Shown here piece after piece: positions 56,695 through 64,000 of a stretch of 64,000 bases of DNA. Position 1 is the first letter of the stretch. Each line of letters begins with the position of its first letter. The notes beneath the pieces are model-generated. The model worked only from the letters and a program-made list of their open reading frames with translations, made no database searches and had not been told where the DNA came from. The translations under genes and the position numbers were made by a program. Origin of the DNA: Corinectria fuckeliana. Its lineage: Eukaryota > Ascomycota > Sordariomycetes > Hypocreales > Nectriaceae. The DNA lies in assembly GCA_019137255.1 (NCBI GenBank), contig WPDH01000237.1:124001-188000 (forward strand). Reading direction: 5' to 3'.

Positions 56695-57261
56695 TTGTGC
56701 CAGCGGGCGTCCTATTATCACAAGATCATGCAACGTTTTGGGTTTGAAGACATACACCATGAGATGAAGGGACTATTCGGTGTGCTTCCTCAGCGACGAC
56801 GGCGCCTTCTGCGACCAAGTACGTACGATCCAGCATTTTGGGAAATAGATGCCAGTATTGCATCCAGTTCGAGACGCCCATCCAGCATCTCGCTGGCGAT
56901 CATTTCCACGCCAGGAACTGATGTGACAACCGACGCGACACCAACAGTCTACTTCTCAAGTGCGAAGAATCTCTTCAAAGATATTGACAATACCGCCAGA
57001 GATGCTCTCCTTGTTCATGGTATGTGTAGACTGGGTAATTTATATCAAGTACTAAACAGTTCAGGTGTCTCTGTAGAAGACTTTGACATTCTTAATGAAG
57101 CAAGATCGCAAAGCCACCGAAAGTTCCACTTCAAACGCTTCCTTCCTGAACGCAAGTTGCTCATCATAACAATTCCAACAAAAAAACACGAGCGCCTTCA
57201 TGGCGAACTCTATCTCCACATTCATGATGAAATAACTGCAATGGGCCTACGGCGCGGTTGA
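56695..57261 (+). pseudogene. Truncated conserved fungal hypothetical gene
   Basis: A 188-residue open frame with strong coding character. From about residue 50 it reads RRPSSISLAIISTPGTDVTT, DATPTVYFSSAKNLFKDIDNTARDALL, a helical part, then SHRKFHFKRFLPERKLLIITIPTKKHERLHGELY. The HRKFHFxRFxxExKLLIxTIPTxxHExLH block is one I recognise from fungal proteins of unknown function that continue with a further long domain (GHPGGDGGEGDS and EAGDSESL-type motifs). Here the frame ends shortly after ITAMGLRRG and nothing of that domain follows, so the 3' half is missing. A short genuine protein is possible. Confidence 0.5.
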
Positions 57262-58253
57262 CCCCGCCAAACTGCTTTAAAGGCTCCCTCCAGGCAATCC
57301 CGGTAATAGCAGCATCGTTGCTGCTACAGGTATTGCTAACACTACAAGCATTCTTGGCGGCAACAGACGCAGATTCCATGGGATGAGGATGTCAGAAGCT
57401 GTCAAGAGCGATATAGAGTCATCAATTACCGTTGCCATTAGATGAGCCTTCTGCTTCGATAATGCCCACATTCAGAGGAACTTGGGAAGCACAAAAGAAT
57501 ATCCCATGTGCTCTTTTACGTGAAATTGGATACTATGTAGACTTGTCCTTACAAGGTACTATCACCCAGTATGCGTCACCATGCATGGGAGGAGTTGTCA
57601 AAGTTTCCTTGCTGTAGGACGGTCTTAATGAAGACTCCGATGACGGGAGCATGTGACTTCAGCCAACTATGGAAGATGGTCAAGGAACATTGGTCTGGCA
57701 CCGCCCAGTGAACATGATGATGACGATGTGGACTGAGGGGCGCATACCCACTAGTGAGTATTGACTGCTGGCGGCATCTTGTCACGGACTGTCTGTTTTA
57801 GATACCGGGGGGCCCTTGGACATTGAGACCCAAGTCGAATTGGATCTTAAGATAAGGTCTGGTAGCCGCTTCCTTCATCAGGGGAAGCTAAGCTAGGTGC
57901 CAGAGACTCTGCGTCCCAAAATCCAATCCTACAATTACTTATACGGCGCGGAACTCATCAAGAGCTTTGACAGCGCGGTAATTTTCTGGAGTGTCCTCGT
58001 AGCTAGGGATCTGGCGAAACGAACCTTCGTGCCTTGGCCCGGATGAGGTCTTATTTGTTTAAGCTCGCATATTTATACACTCACTGTGAGGTCTACATAT
58101 TCGCTCAGTCTGCCTGTGCATAAACATCCTTCAAGAATACGCAATTAGTGATGAATTATGGACTGAACCCTGCCAAGACTCATTTGAAGATTACTGAGCG
58201 CTCCTGGGATACACAGCTCCAAAGTCCATACTTATAGTCACTCAGCATTGAAG
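57262..58253. other. Intergenic, no supported gene
   Basis: About 1 kb. No continuation of the truncated upstream gene and no domain recognised. Ends at the 3' flank of the dioxygenase. Confidence 0.55.
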
Positions 58254-59535
58254 TCAGTTTGCCGCCTTGAGTTCCTCTTTTTCACTTTCACCCAGCAATC
58301 CCAAGGCCTGTCGCCGGGTGGGCGCGGCCGCTTCGAAGTAAGGCTTCTCGGCCAAGGATGTCACCCTGGTTCCGTGTCGCGGCTCTTTGCCGCTGTAGTC
58401 CCAGCTGGCGTTGTGGATAGTGATGCTGGGAACTGTTAGAATAATGGAAACGGCATTGGTGTGAAGAAACTGTCACGTACCGGTTGTCCCAAAGAACGGA
58501 AGTTCGGGGAGTCCATCGCCACCGCACTTGAATGTCGACGTTTGTCTCATAAACATCAAACAAGTAGCCCAGGATGAGATCGCTCTCTGCCTTGTCCAGC
58601 CCCACGATCCGATCCGTCATGGCTCTGTTAACCCACAGAGCCTTCCAGCCCGTCGCGGGATGGACGCGAACCAGCGGATGGGTTCGCTCGATGAACTTGG
58701 GGCCAGCCTCCGGGTTGTCGTGGTCCAAGTAAGGGTGCGCAGATCGGTACACGGCCAAGCGGCCGTCGATGATCTTGCGGAACTCGGGCGAAAGCTTCTC
58801 ATAGGCGCCATAGCCGCTCGCCCACAGCGTGTCGCCACCGACGGACGGGACCGTGTCGTTGTGCAGATGCGTGATCCCAGCAGGCTGGCGCTCGTGGACG
58901 AGGTCTGTGTGCCATCTTGACGCACCGCCGGGTTGGCGGAAGGTGGCAGGACGTTCTGTTGCTTGGAGGTCCGGCCAGATCACGGTGACGCCAGCAACTC
59001 CAGGGACTTGAGGGACTTGGGGCTTTGGGAGCGGCGTTAGTTAACTGCCGCAGTGGACTGCGCAAGACACCAGAAAGCTAGGAGCACTTACATGAACTTC
59101 GACTTCTCCGTACCATTCACCGAGCTCTCTCTGTTGCTGAGGGGTGAGGTCCTGGTTTCTGAAAAAGACGACGCTTCGCTCGGCAATCAGCAGGGCAAGC
59201 TCGTCACGCTGCGAATTGGTGAGGTCCTTCAGCTGCAAGCCCTCAATCTCAGTCCCTATATGACCAGTCAAGTCGGTGACCTTTGTCGCCGCAGACAGAA
59301 GCGACTTCTTGGACTTGTCTGCTCGCGCTCCGGCATCGACATGGTCTCGTGGCTGGTCGCGGATCTTGTAAACGTCTTGGAGGTACAAGGGGCGTGCGGG
59401 ACGATAAGGGTAGCCTTGGGACAAGTCTACTCCAGCCTTTTCAAGCCGCTCGCGAGCAGGCTGTGGGAGCTTGATGGAGTCTTTCCTGGGTTCAGCCACG
59501 TCCTTGATGGCGGGGTCAATCGGTGCTGGAACCAT
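58254..59535 (-). CDS. TauD/TfdA-type Fe(II)/2-oxoglutarate dioxygenase
   Basis: 385 aa; exons 59535-59092, 59022-58481, 58425-58254, in phase. Member of the fungal group annotated as alpha-ketoglutarate-dependent sulfonate/taurine dioxygenases, which hydroxylate sulfonates (releasing sulfite as a sulfur source) or related small acids; the exact substrate is unknown. The double-stranded beta-helix core shows VVFFRNQDLTPQQQRELGEW, the HxD iron motif at His186/Asp188 (SRWHTDLVHE), GGDTLWASGYGAYEKLSP, HPLVRVHPATGWKALWVN and the distal His/Arg pair in EPRHGTRV (His346, Arg349). Cytosolic; no targeting signal. The 5' exon encodes a family-typical N-terminal extension with YPYRPARPLYLQDV. Confidence 0.92.
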
Positions 59536-59640
59536 GATGTACGGAATGAGATGATCTGTTGAATGGGTCGTACTGGATGTGATGATCTGTTGAATGGAAA
59601 GCTCGGACTTGATTGTTATTCTCAGAGGGACGTCCGACGG

Positions 59641-59647
59641 TTATATA
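59641..59647 (-). promoter_or_regulatory. TATA box of TauD-type gene
   Basis: TATATAA on the minus strand about 106 bp before the start codon at 59535. Confidence 0.45.
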
Positions 59648-59649
59648 GG

Positions 59650-60155
59650 GCGTGATCCCCGCATCATCATGACCCCAATAACGATCAATCTCGTCATCAT
59701 CCCACCGGATGAGTAACCCAGCTTCACATTGCGTCTCATTGGTTCTCAACGGAGGTGGGATATGCGAAACCGATTGCAACATAAAATGTAAGCAAATACA
59801 TTTCATCCAAAATGGCGTGATGACACGATCTTGACTACATTCGGACTGGCTGTCGTTTTGGTAGGGTTGCTTGCGAGGACGGTTCTGCGAATATGGTGCT
59901 CTCTACTGTCACTCTGCATATCTCTTATCAATGCTTTGAAATGACCGAAACGTGTACTGGATGAGTTTCAAAGGAATGGGCTCCACAGATGCATGCGGAT
60001 GGCCTGTTACCTAAGATAGGCGTCGATACCTTCTTCAACCACCTGTGTGACAAGCGTTTAGTGATAAAGTACAGCTTCAACTTCATACACCCACGTTGAG
60101 GCCGACCAAGTGCAGTTGCAACCCCCCCGCTTCCTTCTTTTGACTATGCTGGCTT
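59650..60155. other. Intergenic, no supported gene
   Basis: About 500 bp: remaining promoter of the dioxygenase and 3' flank of the exopolygalacturonase. No open frame worth calling. Confidence 0.6.
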
Positions 60156-61969
60156 TCACACCATCCCCTCATCGTCCTCCGGATAATACGAAAGAGGATG
60201 ATAAGCGTCGAATTTCGTCTCAACCTGCCCACTGCCCCAAGGATCAAGGTCAATCTCCGCAATAGGCGTTTGGCACTTCCTCTGCAGTGCGGCTTTGGCC
60301 TCGAGACTATCGTAAGAGACACAGTCAACACCGACGTCGCCACCAATGCCGTCGCAGATGATGACCGGGTCCCCGCCGCAGGGAGACTTGACGTTGAAGT
60401 CCTTGATGACGATGTTCTCGCAGATGGCACTGTCGCTCGTGGAGCAGGAGAGGCGGGCAACAGCGTTTCCGTACACGCCTGACGTGTGCCCCGTGAAGTT
60501 CTCGAAGCGGATGTTTGTGATTTGCATGCCGGACGGGTATTGCTTGCATTCATCGGTGGATTTGTTAAAGTAGCACGAATCGAGGATGATTCCGTAGTCC
60601 ATGCGGGCGATCCAGAAATTCCTAGGAAAGGTTAGGCTTCGATGGGCAACGCAGGGAAGCTTACTTAAAGGTGACATTGTCGATAAATCCAGTGCCAATG
60701 TCAGGGCCAGCCCAAGTCTTGATACGAGCGCCGGAGTACTAAACAACAGTTAGACTAACTTTTGGTTTGCCCGTAAGCAGCTACAATTGCAGGAACTCAC
60801 GTCCCCGTTCATCATCCAGACATTCTCAATATGCACGTCGTGAATGTTGGAGACCTCTCCCTCGTACTGCCCAAGTGATCCCATCGACTATAAAACATGT
60901 TAATGCTTTCTCGAGGCTAAGATTCACGTGTATAGACAGTCCATCTTACCTGTCCGTGAGTACCGTTGCAGTACATAGTGTTGACGTAGAGGTCAGAGCT
61001 GTTCGGTTTAGGCGAGAAGCAGTCATCGTCAATATTGACCCAAGCGCGTTCAATGTGGACGCCGCTTGTGTTCATGGTGTTCATAAAATCCGTGTTCTTG
61101 GGGATGACGCTGCCGTTGTTGGACAGGGCAGTGGCTACGACGTCGGTATAGCGGATGTTTTTGGAGCCGACGATGAAGTTGTTCCAGCAGGGAGAGTCCT
61201 TTAGATGGATGCCGGAAATTTCCAGATTCGTCGTGTTTTCGGCGTAGAAAAGGATGGGGCGATAGTATTTATTATCAGGGTTGAGGATGCTGGAGAAAAG
61301 GTCTTAGACTTCTTATGGTGTGGTATCAGCAGAACAGGAAATAGTAGTGAGACCTACGATCCGGTGCCGTTCTCAAACTCGTTCCACCAGCGCTGCCTGT
61401 AGCTGCGTATTAGTCTTTGCCACGCAAAGGGCGAGACGAGCAGTGCGTACCCTTGGCCCTCAATCACGCCCTCGCCGTAAATCTTGATGTCTTTGCCTCC
61501 CCATTTCCAGAACATGATGGACTTCTGAAATGGGTGGTACCAAGCGTTCTCTTGCCAGTACTCTACATCGTTGGTGAACTACCAACTGCGGTAAGTAACT
61601 TCTTAGATTGAGGCTGGGCTCCGTGAGTGGTCTTACGTGGATCACGCCGTCTAGATGCACATGGATATCCCTCAGGTTGGTCAAGTCGAGCGCCTTTCCA
61701 ATGACAAACTTCTTTCCCCTTGGTAAATACAAGGTACCTCCCTTGTTTGCATTCTTGATCCCTTTGGCGAACTCTTTCGAGATGTCGTCGTCGTCGTCTC
61801 TGGAAGCGCGTATTGTGACAGTCTTGCGGTGGCTGTGACTAGGAGGACTATATGGATGTTTGTTACGGAACTCCAGGACGTCTCTGGGTACACCTGGGGG
61901 GAGATTGACTGCCTGAACGGCTGCGATTGCCGCAGCAGCGACAAGAGTGGAAGCCTGAAAGAAGCGCAT
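60156..61969 (-). CDS. Secreted exopolygalacturonase (GH28)
   Basis: 488-aa pectinase that trims galacturonic acid from chain ends. Exons 61969-61637, 61578-61451, 61396-61358, 61289-60950, 60887-60801, 60738-60665, 60621-60156; phases agree. Signal peptide MRFFQASTLVAAAAIAAVQA. The long N-terminal region with LDLTNLRDIHVHLDG, WQENAWYHPFQKSIMFWKWGG and GQGQRWWNEF is the hallmark of fungal exo-PGs. GH28 motifs: NTDFMNT, DDDC in NIDDDCFSPK, GTHGQSMGS and YSGARIKTWAG. Several Asn-x-Ser/Thr sites (NTT, NGS, NMT-like) suggest glycosylation. Complements the endo-PG 10 kb away. Confidence 0.94.
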
Positions 61970-62037
61970 TATTTACCGAGGGGTTAGCCTTATAGAAGGA
62001 CCTTGCGCATTAAATACAGCGTGAGCTAGCATGCACT

Positions 62038-62044
62038 CTTTATA
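62038..62044 (-). promoter_or_regulatory. TATA box of exopolygalacturonase
   Basis: TATAAAG on the minus strand about 70 bp before the start codon at 61969. Confidence 0.45.
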
Positions 62045-62049
62045 CCACT

Positions 62050-63384
62050 GCCAAGTCGCACAGGCACTATGAGTCTCGCCAAGAGAGGCCACTTTCGTGC
62101 ATACCGCCGATTCGACAGGCATGGTGGACGAGATGTTTATCGTGTCTGGCGACCGTCCGAGTGGATCTCGGCCCTCGGGTCACAGGGAGTTGCATCACCC
62201 ATGTCAAGCGTTCGCACGGTGTTTGTAAAGCTACGGAGCAATTAGCAGCCGTTGACACTGTGCCTCTTTCTTGGCGTGTATCTACCTCACCCGTAAGAGC
62301 CCTGCAAATGGCGATCAAGCTGGGGAGAGGGCTTCATAAGGTTTCAAGCAATACGACTTTCGCTTCAATAGCCTTGAGTTGCCGCGCCGTCCGGGGGTCA
62401 AATCTGGGGATCTCAGGGAAGGTAGAAAATAGATTGGTGGGACATCTTGGGCCTGGTATCTCCGTCTTCTCAGAGGGGTAGCAGACCTTGGCAGCCTCCA
62501 TCTGTTGATTTCCAAAGCGGTTTCCTAGGCTGCGATTATGATGTTTCATTATCGTTAAAGAAGCTCGAGTCTTAGGGGGCGGCAGGCAATATTTATGTGT
62601 TGTTCATCGTGCCACAGCTGGTAAACTAACGGGTGTTTACGACGTCACTTAGTTGAAGTTCACCTATCTGAGATTGACGGCATATTCGGGTACCCAGAGC
62701 ATAGTTCACTCATCAATGGCCTTCCAAGACTTGGCGTATCTTCCCACTCGTACTAGCCATCACTTTACTGGCCTGCGGATGCCACTGGATATTGACTTAA
62801 TATTGAAGTGAGGAGTAGCGGAGACTCCGTTTCCGCCCTGAGCCGGACACTGTCGAGACCTACCCCGCCTCCTTTTCCGCTCCCGACTAGAAATCACCAC
62901 TCGCAATGCCCTCTTATTTTGAAACTTGAAGCGTTTCAGGCCATACTTAACTACTTGTGGCTGAGAATCGGTCCAGTTCTTCATGGCTGTTCATCTTATC
63001 AGCACGCCCTTCAAAGTATCAGCGGGTGAAGGGTAAATCGGGCAAGTTTAAATGACCACGGAATCACTGGATGATCGAGTGTGCGTGGAAAAGACGTAGT
63101 AGTCTCATACGTCCTCTCAATCAATTTTACCCATCCCAAACATCAACTTGACTCGCTGCTTGCTGTTCCGGGGCTCTTCATGAAAACTGCTAATCGCCTG
63201 TACTCCTTGGGGTTACAAGTAATGAGATGCACCTTCGCGGATCATGTTCAAGCTGCCCAACTTGACGGTGATGCAGAGTGAAACTAGACATGTGATACAT
63301 TTCTAGATAACCTCGTGTTATTGCCAGTCTTGTTCTTCATATTCTCCGTCTTTCTGGAACTCCAGCACAAATACAGCCAACGTC
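62050..63384. other. Intergenic, no supported gene
   Basis: About 1.3 kb of short overlapping frames (106 aa or less), no domain or repeat recognised. It includes the distal promoter of the exo-PG. Confidence 0.55.
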
Positions 63385-63837
63385 TCACAACCCCTTGACC
63401 ATACAGACGATGGACCCCAGGAAGAAATTCACCATTGGAAGCCAGTACGGCAATCCAGCATTGCTCTGGCTCCACCATCCCGCGCTGGTGAGAAACCAGT
63501 TCAAAAACAAGCTCGCAAGGCTCTGTTGAGTCTGTGGAAGAGCGAGGAGCAGGGCTTCTCCAAGCATCAAGGCGCCGATGAAACCCATGTGCCATCTGAC
63601 TTGGTCGTGACGACTGAAGGGGAATATCGGGTGGAGGTAAGGTGCCGTAAGTCGCGACTTGCGCTTAATCCGGGCGTGGACAGAGTTGAACGGCCATGCT
63701 GTCAACCGAGGCAGGCCGCCTAGGATGTACTCAGAAACAAGAATGATTCGGGGAAGGGCAAGTAGTGAGAATGAAGTAGTCATTGCAGTAACAAAATCGA
63801 GTAGAATAGACTTGGGGAATTTTCTTTCGGTACCCAA
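63385..63837 (-). CDS. Small integral membrane protein, hypothetical
   Basis: 150 aa, no intron needed. About four hydrophobic segments: FVTAMTTSFSLLALPRIILV, MGFIGALMLGEALLLAL, LASLFLNWFLTSAGWW and LPMVNFFLGSIVCMV, with a basic loop (VHARIKRKSR) and SRHDQVRWH between the first and second. It resembles fungal small membrane proteins of unknown role; I cannot name a family. Promoter side 63838-64000 holds nothing recognised. Confidence 0.45.
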   Translation of the reverse strand: MGTERKFPKSILLDFVTAMTTSFSLLALPRIILVSEYILGGLPRLTAWPFNSVHARIKRKSRLTAPYLHPIFPFSRHDQVRWHMGFIGALMLGEALLLALPQTQQSLASLFLNWFLTSAGWWSQSNAGLPYWLPMVNFFLGSIVCMVKGL

Positions 63838-64000
63838 ATTGTCGGGCTTGGGGACGTTCCCCTCTTATGAGCTACAACATTCGAGTCTATGACGTCAAGC
63901 ATTTAGAACTTTAATGAAGCACGTTACGTTTCACAAGTCTGTGAATTGTTGCTGTGGTATAGAAAAAGGTCGAGGGCCTTAAAAGGCAAAAGCGTTTCCC

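Noticed and set aside
1..64000. CRISPR array, operon or bacterial-type features
   Set aside because: Introns, promoter style and tRNA structure are nuclear fungal; no spaced direct repeats found.

Overview
The window is nuclear DNA of a filamentous ascomycete (Pezizomycotina, most likely Sordariomycetes). The evidence is short spliceosomal introns (about 43-76 nt, GT..CTAAC/CTGAC..AG), typical Sordariomycete gene families, two nuclear tRNA genes (one intron-containing), and an AT-rich block of transposon relics with repeat-induced-point-mutation (RIP) type decay. Genus is inference; Hypocreales such as Nectriaceae would fit.

Layout. 1-2.0 kb: 3' part of a very intron-rich ACS-family MFS permease. 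3.7-4.9 kb: short-chain dehydrogenase. 7.4-9.0 kb: intronless GC-rich Atg22-like transporter. 9.3-11 kb: two decayed genes. 13.2-19.4 kb: GH74 xyloglucanase tail-to-tail with a secreted M20 peptidase, which is divergent from a second ACS permease. 20.4-26.6 kb: small hypothetical gene, dead 2EXR-type gene, choline/amino-acid permease, tRNA-Asp, dead SRPK-like kinase. 27.6-30.2 kb: medium-chain reductase and tRNA-Leu. 30.8-38.6 kb: GH3 beta-glucosidase, hypothetical membrane protein with an upstream (GTT)21 repeat, small membrane protein, PRISE-like reductase. 38.7-42.06 kb: two adjacent RIP-destroyed DNA transposons (Fot1/pogo-like and Tc1/mariner-like). 43.3-46 kb: secreted catalase-peroxidase. 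49.8-51.1 kb: endopolygalacturonase. 53-55.4 kb: tyrosinase. 58.3-59.5 kb: TauD-type dioxygenase. 60.2-62 kb: exopolygalacturonase. 63.4-63.8 kb: small membrane protein.

How it fits together. The strongest theme is plant cell-wall attack: xyloglucanase, beta-glucosidase, endo- and exo-polygalacturonase, together with oxidative enzymes (secreted KatG, tyrosinase) and nutrient uptake (two ACS permeases, choline/amino-acid permease, Atg22-like transporter, TauD dioxygenase). Long gene-poor gaps, at least six gene relics and the RIP block mark this as an accessory, plant-associated genome segment. I see no polyketide synthase, NRPS or terpene cyclase, so I do not call a secondary-metabolite cluster. 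I found no clearly new multi-gene system. The most unusual items are the GC-AG introns (both in GH74, one in the SDR), the 14-nt micro-exon, the readable RIP-mutated transposases, and the series of recognisable dead genes. Exon coordinates were derived by hand from splice signals and reading phase.
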